From NCBI GenBank assembly GCA_035352895.1, contig DAOPYN010000001.1, positions 1-64,000 of the forward strand: a DNA stretch of 64,000 nucleotides. The letters are read 5' to 3'. A program made the position numbers and the translations under genes. Of the stretch, positions 1 to 8,520 are shown piece by piece. Below the pieces are notes generated by a model, which was not told where the DNA came from, searched no databases, and saw only the letters and a list, made by a program, of their open reading frames with translations. This DNA comes from UBA5070 sp035352895 (GTDB taxonomy: Bacteria > Fibrobacterota > Fibrobacteria > UBA5070). Each line of letters opens with the position of its first letter. The first letter of the stretch is position 1.

Positions 1-646
1 CGAAACTACCCCAGATCGATTCCGTTCCGGGGTAGGCGGAGGAAGGCGCGGCAGGACCGGCCGAGGGGTTTCGACGGGTGCCGCCGATGCGCACGGGCGT
101 GGCGCTTCCGTTGCGGTAGTTGTTGCCGCTGGCCGAAGACCATCCGGGCGAACTTTGTGGCGCGAAGGAATCCGTTGGCGGCGGGGGCGGTGGCGGCGGA
201 GGGGGCGGCGGAACGGGGGACGCTCCGATGTCCGGGGTGGTGGGATACGGCGCAGGGGCCGGGCGTGGAGTGCTGGGCGGTGAAGGCTGGTTACCCGGAT
301 AGGCAGGATAGGGTGCGGGAGGGGGGGCAGCCGGACGCGGTGCCGGAGGTGGCGGCGGCGAAGGAGGAGGGGGTGGCACGAACTGTCCCGGGCCGAGGGC
401 GCCCGGGTAGCTGGAGGTTGGCGCGGGGCTGGGAGCTGGTGGAGGAGGAACGGGCGCACGGGGAGGTTGGGGCGTCCCTGCTGCGGTTCCTGGGTAACTG
501 GGGTAGGGGGCGGCGGTGGAAGGGGGCGGTGGAACGGGTGTCTGGCCAGGGAACAAGGGAGAACCGCCCCCGGGGTAGCCTCCGCCGGAGTTGTTGCTTC
601 CGGGATAGGAGGAGCCGGGATCGTTCGGGCGGTTGTCGGAGGTCAT
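1..646 (-). CDS. Proline-rich protein, C-terminus beyond the left edge
   Basis: An open frame starts at an ATG at 646 and reads leftwards without a stop to base 1, giving about 215 residues. The start is preceded by AGGGA about 8 bases upstream. The product begins MTSDNRPNDPGSSYPG and is dominated by Pro, Gly, Ser, Ala and Tyr. It carries YPG-type motifs and several poly-Pro runs, the longest of about 12 prolines. No signal peptide or membrane segment is visible in the part present. Such stretches usually act as extended linkers or as tethers to the wall or membrane; what follows to the left is unknown. It lies 36 bases downstream of the small membrane protein gene, so the two are probably co-transcribed. 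The function is not recognised. Confidence 0.6.
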   Translation of the reverse strand, partial: MTSDNRPNDPGSSYPGSNNSGGGYPGGGSPLFPGQTPVPPPPSTAAPYPSYPGTAAGTPQPPRAPVPPPPAPSPAPTSSYPGALGPGQFVPPPPPSPPPPPAPRPAAPPPAPYPAYPGNQPSPPSTPRPAPAPYPTTPDIGASPVPPPPPPPPPPPPTDSFAPQSSPGWSSASGNNYRNGSATPVRIGGTRRNPSAGPAAPSSAYPGTESIWGSF

Positions 647-682
647 GGTGGTGGTCCCTGGGAAATGCGGAAGGCGGTCGGA

Positions 683-880
683 TCAGTAGTAGCGGGGCTT
701 GTTCATCTGGAGCCCGATGTACCCCGCGATGCACATGCCCACGCAGATCAGCAAGGTGACGGGAATCGACAAGGCCGTCACCAGCGGGACGCCCACCAGA
801 CGGAGGACCAGGAGCACGGCGGCCAGGATGAACCAGGACTGGGGGTAGATGCCGAACAGCATGCGCAGGAAGAATCTCAT
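683..880 (-). CDS. Small hydrophobic membrane protein (65 aa)
   Basis: The 65-residue product begins MRFFLRMLFGIYPQS. It is mostly hydrophobic, with two likely membrane segments at about residues 14-32 and 36-57 and a short polar, basic tail ending in PRYY. It has no recognisable domain. It is followed after 36 bases by the proline-rich gene on the same strand and preceded by the GC-rich hairpin at 964-1001. The ribosome-binding site is weak (AAGG). The hydrophobic pattern and tight spacing support a real gene, but a protein this short carries little family information. Confidence 0.5.
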   Translation of the reverse strand: MRFFLRMLFGIYPQSWFILAAVLLVLRLVGVPLVTALSIPVTLLICVGMCIAGYIGLQMNKPRYY

Positions 881-963
881 GGTCGGTGCCTTGGGTTGGC
901 GTCGTCCACCTTGCCGGACGGCGCATCCGTGGGATGTGTGCTCTGGGACTCCCTAAAGGGACT

Positions 964-1001
964 ACCCCGGCCGGGGACCGTCAACCGATCCCCGCCGGGG
1001 T
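964..1001 (-). terminator. GC-rich hairpin after the amylase gene
   Basis: The arms ACCCCGGCCGGGGA (964-977) and TCCCCGCCGGGGT (989-1001) pair over 13 bases with a single bulge around an 11-base loop, 18 bases beyond the stop of the amylase gene. There is no clear T-run on the minus strand, so it may be a weak terminator or an RNA-stabilising 3' structure. Confidence 0.45.
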
Positions 1002-1019
1002 GGGTTCCCGAGTGCGACT

Positions 1020-2336
1020 TCAACCCTCCCAGAGCCACATCTGCGCCTGGCGCGGCGGCACGGCGAACTGGAAACGGTCGCCCCAGATGTTCATCTGGTG
1101 CTGGTGGATCTGGCAGCGCCAGTTGCCCCATCGCAGTCCCCAGGTCCGGATGTCGGCATGGGCCCACTCGCCGGTCTTGTTGATCGCCACGATGCCGCGA
1201 TCGCCGCGGGCGAACACCAGAAGGCCGTCCGATTCCCAGAGCACCCACATGGATTCGCCCTGGACGCTGTTGTGGAAGTTGATCATCTGGGTCACGTCGT
1301 AGCGGCACCACAGGTTCTCCCAGCGTCCGCTGTCGCAGGCGTGGGATCGAGCGCTCTCGCCGTTGTCGGAATACATCAGCGGCACCCCGCCGTCGCGTCC
1401 CAGGACGTAGGCGTTGGCGAGGTATTCGTCGTGGGGGTCCAGGAGCATCCCCCGGAAGCCGTCGTTGTTGGGGACGTCGTGGGTGACCGTGAAGGTCACC
1501 GACTTGTCCCACGGCAGGGAGTTGCCGTAGGCGTCGGGATGGATCAGTTCGCGCAGCGATCCGCTCGGCGAGAAGGACCGCAGCATCGTCTGTTGCAGGG
1601 GGAAGTCGTAGCAGGGCATTCCCGTCTGCGAGAGGACCGGCCACAGGAAGAGGTCGTTCTGGTAGCGGTCGAAGGTGAGGGTCTCGCCGAAGATGTACTT
1701 GCCCTGCATGGCCCCGGAGCGGAACACCGTGTTGATGTGGGCCACGGGGAGGTGCTTGAGCGCGTCCACGCGGAATCCCGAAAATCCCATCGCCACGAGG
1801 GCTTCCAGGCATTGGACCTGGGCGCGGACCACGGCGATGGACAGGACCAGGTCCGGCAGGCCCGACAAGGCGAGGTCCACCAGCTGGGCCTTGTCGCTCC
1901 AGTTGGAGATGTCGCCGGGGGGATGGAAATCGTGGTCGTCGAAGAATCCCTCGTCCAGGTTCCCGAAGAGCTTGTCCTTCTCGAATTCGGCACGTTCCTT
2001 CTTGTAACGGTCCAGTTCCGCCTGGCCGGGGAAGTTCCAGCGGTCCTGACGGGATTCGTTGGCCATGTGGTTGAAGACCACATCCACGTAGCTGCGCACC
2101 CCCCACTTGGCCAGTTCGTCGATGGCCCGCTGGACATCCTGCTTGCGCCCCAGATGGGAACGCATGATGCGGTAGTCCTTGGGCTGGTAGCGCTGCCACC
2201 ATTCGGGCCCGTTCTCGTCCGAGTACAGGGGCGGCGGAAAGAGCACCGCGCCGTAGCCGGCGTCGGCGATGCGCCTGGCCCGGTCGGCGATGTCCTTGAA
2301 TTTCCAGTTGAACGCGTGGAGGATGACGTCTTTCAT
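1020..2336 (-). CDS. GH13 alpha-amylase family protein, cytoplasmic
   Basis: The product is 438 residues and probably hydrolyses or rearranges alpha-1,4-glucans inside the cell, since no signal peptide is present. The four conserved GH13 regions are visible: DVVFNH, GFRVDALKH with the nucleophile at about D190, the acid/base Glu in FGETLTF at about E218, and the transition-state Asp in THDVPNND at about D287. The N-terminal WWQRYQPKDYR stretch is also typical of alpha-amylases. I chose the ATG at 2336, giving MKDVILHAFNWKF, because it has a strong AAGGAG eight bases upstream; the frame stays open for nine more codons but has no such site. It diverges from the ATPase gene at 2550. The exact GH13 subfamily cannot be assigned by eye. 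Confidence 0.9.
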   Translation of the reverse strand: MKDVILHAFNWKFKDIADRARRIADAGYGAVLFPPPLYSDENGPEWWQRYQPKDYRIMRSHLGRKQDVQRAIDELAKWGVRSYVDVVFNHMANESRQDRWNFPGQAELDRYKKERAEFEKDKLFGNLDEGFFDDHDFHPPGDISNWSDKAQLVDLALSGLPDLVLSIAVVRAQVQCLEALVAMGFSGFRVDALKHLPVAHINTVFRSGAMQGKYIFGETLTFDRYQNDLFLWPVLSQTGMPCYDFPLQQTMLRSFSPSGSLRELIHPDAYGNSLPWDKSVTFTVTHDVPNNDGFRGMLLDPHDEYLANAYVLGRDGGVPLMYSDNGESARSHACDSGRWENLWCRYDVTQMINFHNSVQGESMWVLWESDGLLVFARGDRGIVAINKTGEWAHADIRTWGLRWGNWRCQIHQHQMNIWGDRFQFAVPPRQAQMWLWEG

Positions 2337-2490
2337 GAACGGACTCCTTGGCTGCGGCCTCACCTTGCGCGGGGAGGCGATGGATCAATGGGTAGAAAAA
2401 CCGGCCGGGGACAACGGAGTTTCGGCTGGCCTGCGGGTACGCGAAGGTGCGTCGATGGGTCGGGAGCGAGGCGCGATGACGGGATCGATG

Positions 2491-2544
2491 TTCTCCCTCT
2501 GACGGGGAGAATATTTGTAATAATTCTCCTTGCTAGAAGGAGAA
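2491..2544 (+). promoter_or_regulatory. Two identical dyads TTCTCC-N9-GGAGAA before an ATPase gene
   Basis: TTCTCC at 2491-2496 pairs with GGAGAA at 2506-2511, and the same arrangement recurs at 2524-2529 and 2539-2544. Both have nine-base spacers, and their centres are 33 bases apart, about three helical turns. The second dyad extends to nine perfect pairs (ATTCTCCTT with AAGGAGAAT), and its right arm is the Shine-Dalgarno sequence of the gene at 2550. The spacer between the dyads is AT-rich, unlike the surrounding DNA. A dimeric repressor operator or an RBS-sequestering hairpin would both fit. Confidence 0.65.
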
Positions 2545-2549
2545 TCTGA

Positions 2550-3899
2550 ATGCCAGAGGTGCCAGCCGTTCTCAAGAGCGTCCTGTCGGAGAAGTTGGCG
2601 GATTCCCTTGCAGGGGATATTCCCCCGTCCACGCCGCGGCAGGTGGAAGGCGTCCCCTTCTTTCCCGGCAAGGCGACCGTGGTGGTGGGAATGCGCCGGG
2701 TGGGCAAGACGACCTACCTGAACCAGCTGCGAAGGGAACGCCTGGAATCGGGGGTGGCTCGTCATTGCCTTCCCTACCTGAATTTCGAAGACGAACGTCT
2801 CGAAGGCTTGCAGGCGGCCCACCTGGGTTGGCTTCTGGACGAGCTCGACCGGAACCTGGTGGGCCAAGCCCACGGACGGGTCCTGTGGTCCTTCGACGAG
2901 ATCCAACTGGTGGATGGCTGGGAAAAATTCCTCAGGAGATTGCTGGACCGGGGCGACGTGGATGTCGTGGCGACGGGCTCGTCGGCGACGTTGCTGTCCC
3001 GCGAGATCGCCACCTCCCTCCGGGGCAGGGCATGGACCAAGTCCTTGTTCCCGTTTGGCTTCTCGGAATTTCTGCACCACCGCGGATGGAACGCTCCGAA
3101 GCCCGGCAAGGCCGTGGCCGCCAAGGATGCCGCCCCGATGGAACGGCGATTCCTGCAATGGTTGACCGACGGAGGTTTTCCGGAGGCGCAAGGGCTGGAT
3201 GCGGCGACGCGAGGTCAACTATTGCTCGATTATGTGGACGTGGCCATGTTGCGCGACGTGGTGGAGCGGCATGCGGTGGCCAACGTGGCCGGGCTGCGGA
3301 GCATGGTCCGGCAGCTTCTGGGGAACGCGGGCGCGTTCTTCAGTGTGGAGAAGATGCACGCGGCATTGAAGAGCCAGGGCTTCAACATTTCCCGCGACAC
3401 GATGCACCAGATGCTGGGGCATCTGGAGGACTGCTTCCTTGTGCGGCTGGTGGGGATGGAGTCTTCCTCGGCCCGCCAGCGGATGGTGAATCCACGCAAG
3501 GCCTATCCCGCCGATACGGGATTGATCCCCTTGTTCGATCGCAGCGGGAAGGCGAACGTGGGCCATGCATTGGAAGGTGCCGTCCTCCTGGAATTGGAAC
3601 GGCGGCGGTGCGTGGTCACCTATGTCAAGACCAGATCCGGGTTCGAAGTCGATTTCCTCGCGAAGCATCCCGATGGCACCAGCGACCTGATCCAGGTCTG
3701 CGCGGACGCGAGCGCGCCGGAAACCGCCCAGCGGGAGTTGCGGGCTCTGGAGGAAGCAGCCAGTCAGTTTCCGACAACCCGGAGGCTCCTTCTGGTGATG
3801 GACCGGAGCGGGTTCCCGCGAGCGAGCCCACCCGGAATCGAGGTGCGTTCGGCCTGGGAATGGATGTTGGAGGCGAAGGTCGGACGGGGGCGGATCTAG
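2550..3899 (+). CDS. AAA ATPase with C-terminal DUF4143 domain (copy 1)
   Basis: The product is 449 residues. A P-loop, VVVGMRRVGKTTYL, lies at about residues 46-59. Walker B is WSFDEIQLV, and a sensor-like VVATGSSA follows. The C-terminal half is DUF4143, with a conserved NPRKAYPADTGL segment and an EVDFL...IQV strand pair reminiscent of a PD-(D/E)XK fold. This copy lacks the final lysine of that motif (QVCAD), unlike the other two copies in the window. The biochemical role of this widespread family is not established. The ATG at 2550 is fixed by AGAAGGAG seven bases upstream, which lies inside a dyad. It shares its strand with the GNAT gene 32 bases downstream. Confidence 0.85.
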   Translation: MPEVPAVLKSVLSEKLADSLAGDIPPSTPRQVEGVPFFPGKATVVVGMRRVGKTTYLNQLRRERLESGVARHCLPYLNFEDERLEGLQAAHLGWLLDELDRNLVGQAHGRVLWSFDEIQLVDGWEKFLRRLLDRGDVDVVATGSSATLLSREIATSLRGRAWTKSLFPFGFSEFLHHRGWNAPKPGKAVAAKDAAPMERRFLQWLTDGGFPEAQGLDAATRGQLLLDYVDVAMLRDVVERHAVANVAGLRSMVRQLLGNAGAFFSVEKMHAALKSQGFNISRDTMHQMLGHLEDCFLVRLVGMESSSARQRMVNPRKAYPADTGLIPLFDRSGKANVGHALEGAVLLELERRRCVVTYVKTRSGFEVDFLAKHPDGTSDLIQVCADASAPETAQRELRALEEAASQFPTTRRLLLVMDRSGFPRASPPGIEVRSAWEWMLEAKVGRGRI

Positions 3900-3931
3900 C
3901 GATAGCGGGATTTCCTAACCTTTGCGGTGCC

Positions 3932-4528
3932 ATGGATATCCAGCTGACCACGCGCACAGGAGCGGACCTCTCGGCGGCATTGGAGAAGGTCGTGGAGATG
4001 CGCCTGCGGTTGTTCTCCGGATTTCCCTATCTGTACGTGGGCACCCGGGAGATGGAACGGACCTACTTCGCGTCCTTCCAGGCCAAGGCCGGCGCGGTGG
4101 TGATCGAAGCGGCGGTGGAGGGCGTGTTCGCGGGCCTGGCGACAGCCATCCCGTTGGCCCAGGACACGTACATCCTCGATGCCGCCGAGCCCCTGTTCAG
4201 AAGCGCGGGACTGGACCCCAAGGAGCTCTTCTACCTGAGCGAGCTTCTGGTGGAGCCGCCATTCCAGGGCAAGGGGGTGGGATCGTTGCTGTTCCAGGCC
4301 GTGCGCGAGGAAGGGCGTCGCCGGGGATTTTCCCGGTGCTGCCTCATGGAGGTGGAGCGTCCCCTGGACCATCCCTCGCGCCCCCGGCATTTTGGATCTC
4401 CGGTTCCGCTTTGGGCGAAGGCGGGATTCCGCGCCCTTCCCGGCCGGGCCTTCTTCCGCTACGCCACCCTCCTGCCGGGCGGCGACGTGGCCGACATCCC
4501 CAACCCCATGATTTTCTGGTGCGAATGA
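3932..4528 (+). CDS. GNAT family N-acetyltransferase
   Basis: The product is 198 residues. The acetyl-CoA binding motif A is clear: FYLSELLVEPPFQGKGVGS at about residues 107-125, including the QGKGVG pyrophosphate loop. The C-terminus holds the expected late strands (WAKAGFR...FFRYATLL). The substrate cannot be inferred. It starts at an ATG 32 bases after an ATPase gene, with a weak ribosome-binding site, so it may depend on read-through from that gene. Its stop is immediately followed by the large palindrome at 4529-4569. Confidence 0.85.
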   Translation: MDIQLTTRTGADLSAALEKVVEMRLRLFSGFPYLYVGTREMERTYFASFQAKAGAVVIEAAVEGVFAGLATAIPLAQDTYILDAAEPLFRSAGLDPKELFYLSELLVEPPFQGKGVGSLLFQAVREEGRRRGFSRCCLMEVERPLDHPSRPRHFGSPVPLWAKAGFRALPGRAFFRYATLLPGGDVADIPNPMIFWCE

Positions 4529-4569
4529 ATTCCTGATGATCTGCAATTGAATTGCATATTATCAGGAAT
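4529..4569 (+). promoter_or_regulatory. 41-bp near-perfect palindrome over the start of an ATPase gene
   Basis: The arms ATTCCTGATGATCTGCAAT (4529-4547) and ATTGCATATTATCAGGAAT (4551-4569) match at 17 of 19 positions around a three-base loop, TGA. The element begins at the base after the GNAT stop and ends inside the likely ATG of the next gene. It is far more AT-rich than its surroundings. No T-run follows, so it is not a standard terminator. It could be an operator, or an RNA hairpin hiding the start codon of the downstream ATPase. Confidence 0.65.
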
Positions 4570-5743
4570 GACCCTTGCGAGAATGGCGGCAATGCATCTG
4601 CGGGACCTGGTGCGGACCTATCCGGTGGCGATGGTCACCGGAGCGCGCCAGGTAGGGAAGACCACGCTCCTCACGAGCCTGTTCCCCAAGGCGCCCTACC
4701 TCACGTTGGACGATCCGGTCCTGGCGGAGTCCGCCGAGGCCGCTCCGCAAGAGTTCCTGGCCAGTCTCGCGGATGGAACCATCCTGGACGAGGTCCAATA
4801 CGTTCCGGGCTTGTTCCGATCCATCAAGGCGTGGGTGGATCGCGACCGGCGACCGGGGCGGCTCCTGCTCACCGGGAGCCAGAAGTTCAGCCTCATGCAG
4901 GGAGTGTCGGAATCGCTGGCGGGGCGCGTGGGTCTGCTCGATCTGGGTGGATTCACCCGGGAAGAGTTGGAAGCGGACCACCGACCGACGGATCTGCTGG
5001 ATCTGGTCTGGAAAGGTGGGTTCCCGGCCCTGCATGCCGATCCCCACCAGGCACCGCACCTGTGGTTTCCCAGTTACGTGGCCACCTACCTGGAGCGCGA
5101 TGTGCGCAATCTCCTGTCGGTGCACAATCTTCGCGATTTCGCGAGGTTCCTGCGGGTGCTTGCGTTGCGATCGGGCCAGATGTTGAATTTCGCGGATCTT
5201 TCCCGCGACGTGGGAGTGTCGCCCAACACGGCGCGTGCGTGGTTTTCCGTGCTGGAGACCTCGGGGTTGGCTGTTTCCGTGGAGCCTTGGTTCCGCAACC
5301 AGACCAAGAGGATCATCCGATCGCCCAAGGCCTACCTGACAGATACTGGCCTCCTGTGCCATCTGCTGGGGATTTCCTCTCCGGCCCGGATGCAGGCGTC
5401 GCCGCATTGGGGCGCGATCTGGGAAACCTGGGCGTTTTCGCAGATCCACGGGTGGTTCCGCAACCGTGGCCACGTGAGTCCTCCCATCCATTGGTGGAGG
5501 GATGTCCAGGGAAACGAAGTGGATTTCGTGGTGGAAGCCCCGCGTGGATGGGTGGCGGTGGAATGCAAGGCGCGCGAATCCGGGAAGGATGGCGACGCCA
5601 AGGGAATGGATGCGCTGGGAAAGAGCCTGGGGACGGAGACGTTCGAGCGCGCCTGGTTTCTGACCGCGTCCCGGCCCCACGCCCGCAAGGGCGGTGGGTA
5701 CGTGGTGAACGGATCCGGCCTCGATCGGATCTTCGCGGCCTGA
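4568..5743 (+). CDS. AAA ATPase with C-terminal DUF4143 domain (copy 2)
   Basis: The product is 391 residues from the ATG at 4568, beginning MTLARMAAMHLRDL. Alternative in-frame starts are TTG 4547, ATG 4583 and ATG 4592; none has a strong ribosome-binding site. The P-loop is VTGARQVGKTTLL, followed by the YLTLDDP motif typical of this family, Walker B in ILDEVQY and the sensor LLLTGSQ. The C-terminal DUF4143 region contains NEVDFVV...VAVECK, an intact PD-(D/E)XK-like pattern (Asp, then Glu-x-Lys), in contrast to copy 1. The cellular role is unknown. It converges on polA with six bases between the stop codons. Confidence 0.85.
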   Translation: MTLARMAAMHLRDLVRTYPVAMVTGARQVGKTTLLTSLFPKAPYLTLDDPVLAESAEAAPQEFLASLADGTILDEVQYVPGLFRSIKAWVDRDRRPGRLLLTGSQKFSLMQGVSESLAGRVGLLDLGGFTREELEADHRPTDLLDLVWKGGFPALHADPHQAPHLWFPSYVATYLERDVRNLLSVHNLRDFARFLRVLALRSGQMLNFADLSRDVGVSPNTARAWFSVLETSGLAVSVEPWFRNQTKRIIRSPKAYLTDTGLLCHLLGISSPARMQASPHWGAIWETWAFSQIHGWFRNRGHVSPPIHWWRDVQGNEVDFVVEAPRGWVAVECKARESGKDGDAKGMDALGKSLGTETFERAWFLTASRPHARKGGGYVVNGSGLDRIFAA

Positions 5744-5761
5744 GTCCCCTCAGTGCGCCGC
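5735..5761. terminator. Hairpin spanning both stop codons of convergent genes
   Basis: GCGGC-CTGAG at 5735-5744 pairs with CTCAG at 5749-5753 and GCCGC at 5757-5761, around a four-base loop and with a three-base bulge. It overlaps the stops of both the ATPase gene and polA. It lacks a clear T-run, but the position between tightly convergent genes suggests a bidirectional terminator. Confidence 0.35.
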
Positions 5762-8473
5762 GCCCCAGGTGGGGCCAGTTCCGGTCTCGGCCACCAGCGG
5801 GACGGAGAGTTGCATGGCGCCCTCCATCCGGCGCTTGACCTCGGCGGCCACTTCCAGTACGGATTCCGTCGGGCACTCCAGGATCAGTTCGTCGTGGACC
5901 TGCAGAAGCTGCCGGGCGGGCAGGCCTTCGCGGATGGCCGCGTCCACCGCGAGCATGGCGAGCTTCACCAGGTCGGCCGCGCTTCCCTGCACGGGGGTGT
6001 TCACCGCTTCGCGTTCGGCGCGCTCGCGGAACACCCGATTCTTGTCGTTGATCTCGCGGATCCATCGCTTGCGGCCCAGGAGGGTGGTCACGAAGCCTTC
6101 GCGGCGGGCCGCCTCCAGCACCTCCTCCATGTAGGGCTTCACGCGGGGGTAGGCCGCGAAATAGCCCTCGATGAACCGCTTGGCCTCGGCGTAGGGCAAA
6201 CCGGTCTGTTGGGCCAGGGCGTGGGGGCCCATGCCGTAGACCACCCCGAAGTTCACCACCTTGGCGGCGCGGCGCTGGTCGGGAGTCACTTCGGAAGGGG
6301 CGACCCCGTGCACGCGCGCGGCGGTGCGGGCGTGGATGTCCTCGCCGGCGCGGTACACCTCGCCCAGGACCGGGTCGCCGGACAGGTGCGCCAACAACCT
6401 GAGCTCGATCTGCGAATAGTCTGCGGAAAGCAGGGCGTAGCCGGGGGAAGCCACGAAGCCGCCGCGGATGCGCCGCCCCAGTTCGCCCCGGATGGGGATG
6501 TTCTGGAGGTTGGGGTCCATGCTGGACAAGCGGCCGGTGGCGGCCACGGTCTGGTGGAAGGTCGTGTGCACGCGGCCGGAAGGGTCGGCCAGAAGCGGAA
6601 GCGGCTCCACGTAGGTTCCCAGGAGCTTGGTGGTTTCGCGGTGCTCCAGGACCAGTGCGGGCAGGGGGTGTTCGGCCTTCAGGGCCTCCAAGGTGTCGGA
6701 ATCGGTGGACCTCTGTCCGGTCTCGGTCTTGCGGCCCGCCTTCAGGCCCAGGTGGTCGAAGAGGACCTCCGCGAGCTGCCGCGGCGATCCCACGTTGAAT
6801 TCCCGGCCCGCCGCCTCGTGGCAGCGACGTTCCAGGTCGGCGATGGTGGAGGACAATTCCCGGCCCAGGGAGGCGAACAATTCCTTGTCCAGCAGTACGC
6901 CCTGGTCCTCCATGCCCCGCAGGATCTCCGAGAGCGGAAGCTCCAGGTCGCGGTAGATGCCATCCAGGCCTTCGGTGGCCAGCAGCCCGGCCACGTTCCC
7001 CCACGCGGCGAACATGGCCTCGGCGGCGCCGGCGGCGTGGGCGCAGAGTTCCTCGGCGGGGATTTCGGAGGCCTTGCGTCGGTTGCGCGCGCCGCCCAGG
7101 AGGTCGTCCCGCGAGCGGAGCATGCGCCCCGAACGGGCCTGGGCGATGCGTTCCACGGAAAGGCCGCGATCGCCGGGGGCCAGCAGGTAGGCGGCCAGCT
7201 GGACGTCGTCCACGGTGCCCGCCACCCGGACTCCGGATCGTTCCAGCGCGCGGCGCAGCGCCTTGGAATCGTGGGAGATCCACTTCCGGGAGGGATCGGC
7301 CAGGAGCTTTTCGAGTGTGGGCGGCACGGCACCGTCCGGTGTGGACAGATATCGTCCGATTCCTTCGCTCCAGGAAAATCCCAGGCCCAGCAGGGTGCCC
7401 TCCTCGGAGACCCATGGATGCAGCGCGACCTTCTCCACCGAGGCGAGGATGCCCAGGGCGAATTCCACCTCCGATGCGTCGGACAGGATCTGGAGGTTGG
7501 CGGACGGGCGGGTCGGTGCGGGAGCGGGGGCGTCGGGAACATCCGCGAACAGGTCCAGGTCCACCGTGTCCGGATGCGGGGCGGGGGAGCGCGCGCCTCC
7601 CGCGAGCTTGTCCAGCTGGGCCACCAGGCTTCTCATGCCCATGTCCGCCAGGAACTGGCGCATCCGGGGAATGTCCAGGCCCTTGAACTCCAGGCTGGAC
7701 ACCGGAGGCAGGTCCAGGTCGTCCACCAGGGTCACCAGGTGGCGCGAAAGCTCCATGGAGCCGCGGCCATCCTCCAGGTTGCGTCGCAGGGCCTTCTTCT
7801 TCTCGCCGATGGCATCCAGGTTTGCGTAGATGGCCTCGATGTCCGGATACTGCGAGAGGAGCTCGGTGGCGGTCTTTTCACCCACCTTGGGGACCCCCGG
7901 CACGTTGTCGGAAGCGTCGCCCACCAGCGCGAGCCAGTCGCGGACCTGGGCGGGATCCACCCCGAACTTGGACCGGACCCATTCGGGATCGATCTCCTCC
8001 GGCCGCTCGCTGCCGCGGCCGGGGTCGTACAGGCGCACGCCGTCTCCCACCAGTTGCATCAGGTCCTTGTCGCGGGTCATCAGGAACACGGGGATCCCCT
8101 GCTCGCGCGCCAACCGCGCGTAGGTGGCCATCACGTCGTCGGCCTCGTGGCGCTCCTTGGAGATCAACGGCAGCCCGCAGGAGGCGGCCAGTTCCTCCAC
8201 CAGCGGGATCTGCGCGCGCAGGTCGTCCGGCATGGGCTGGCGCTGGGCCTTGTATTCGGGGTAGTCGTCGTGGCGGAAGGTGGGGCCGGGCAGGTCGCGG
8301 GCGATGGCCATGTGCGAGGGCGCGCGGGTCTCCACCACCCGCAGAAGGGCGCTGGCGAATCCGTGGACCGCGGTGGTGGGTCTTCCGTCGGGTGCGCGCA
8401 TCCCCGTGCGCATCAAGGCGAAGAAAGAACGGTATGCTAGGGCCATGGCGTCGACGATGTACAGTCCGGACAT
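5750..8473 (-). CDS. polA: DNA polymerase I
   Basis: The product is 907 residues, typical of bacterial Pol I. The N-terminal 5'-nuclease (about 1-290) begins GLYIVDAMALAYRSFFAL and holds the metal-binding HEADDVMA and MTRDKDLMQLV stretches. The middle domain (about 325-500) sits where the 3'-5' exonuclease should be but reads VALHPWVSEEG and WISHDSKALRRAL, so the metal-binding Asp/Glu residues of proofreading enzymes are missing, as in Taq and Bacillus polymerases. The polymerase domain has motif A LLSADYSQIELRLL, motif B RRAAKVVNFGVVYG (Phe at the sugar-selecting position) and motif C LQVHDELI. It acts in Okazaki-fragment processing and repair. It diverges from the DUF2167 gene across a 47-base gap. 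Confidence 0.97.
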   Translation of the reverse strand: MSGLYIVDAMALAYRSFFALMRTGMRAPDGRPTTAVHGFASALLRVVETRAPSHMAIARDLPGPTFRHDDYPEYKAQRQPMPDDLRAQIPLVEELAASCGLPLISKERHEADDVMATYARLAREQGIPVFLMTRDKDLMQLVGDGVRLYDPGRGSERPEEIDPEWVRSKFGVDPAQVRDWLALVGDASDNVPGVPKVGEKTATELLSQYPDIEAIYANLDAIGEKKKALRRNLEDGRGSMELSRHLVTLVDDLDLPPVSSLEFKGLDIPRMRQFLADMGMRSLVAQLDKLAGGARSPAPHPDTVDLDLFADVPDAPAPAPTRPSANLQILSDASEVEFALGILASVEKVALHPWVSEEGTLLGLGFSWSEGIGRYLSTPDGAVPPTLEKLLADPSRKWISHDSKALRRALERSGVRVAGTVDDVQLAAYLLAPGDRGLSVERIAQARSGRMLRSRDDLLGGARNRRKASEIPAEELCAHAAGAAEAMFAAWGNVAGLLATEGLDGIYRDLELPLSEILRGMEDQGVLLDKELFASLGRELSSTIADLERRCHEAAGREFNVGSPRQLAEVLFDHLGLKAGRKTETGQRSTDSDTLEALKAEHPLPALVLEHRETTKLLGTYVEPLPLLADPSGRVHTTFHQTVAATGRLSSMDPNLQNIPIRGELGRRIRGGFVASPGYALLSADYSQIELRLLAHLSGDPVLGEVYRAGEDIHARTAARVHGVAPSEVTPDQRRAAKVVNFGVVYGMGPHALAQQTGLPYAEAKRFIEGYFAAYPRVKPYMEEVLEAARREGFVTTLLGRKRWIREINDKNRVFRERAEREAVNTPVQGSAADLVKLAMLAVDAAIREGLPARQLLQVHDELILECPTESVLEVAAEVKRRMEGAMQLSVPLVAETGTGPTWGAAH

Positions 8474-8520
8474 GATGCAGGAAGATCGAAAAACAAATCC
8501 CCGTGATTAGGTTTGCTTCC

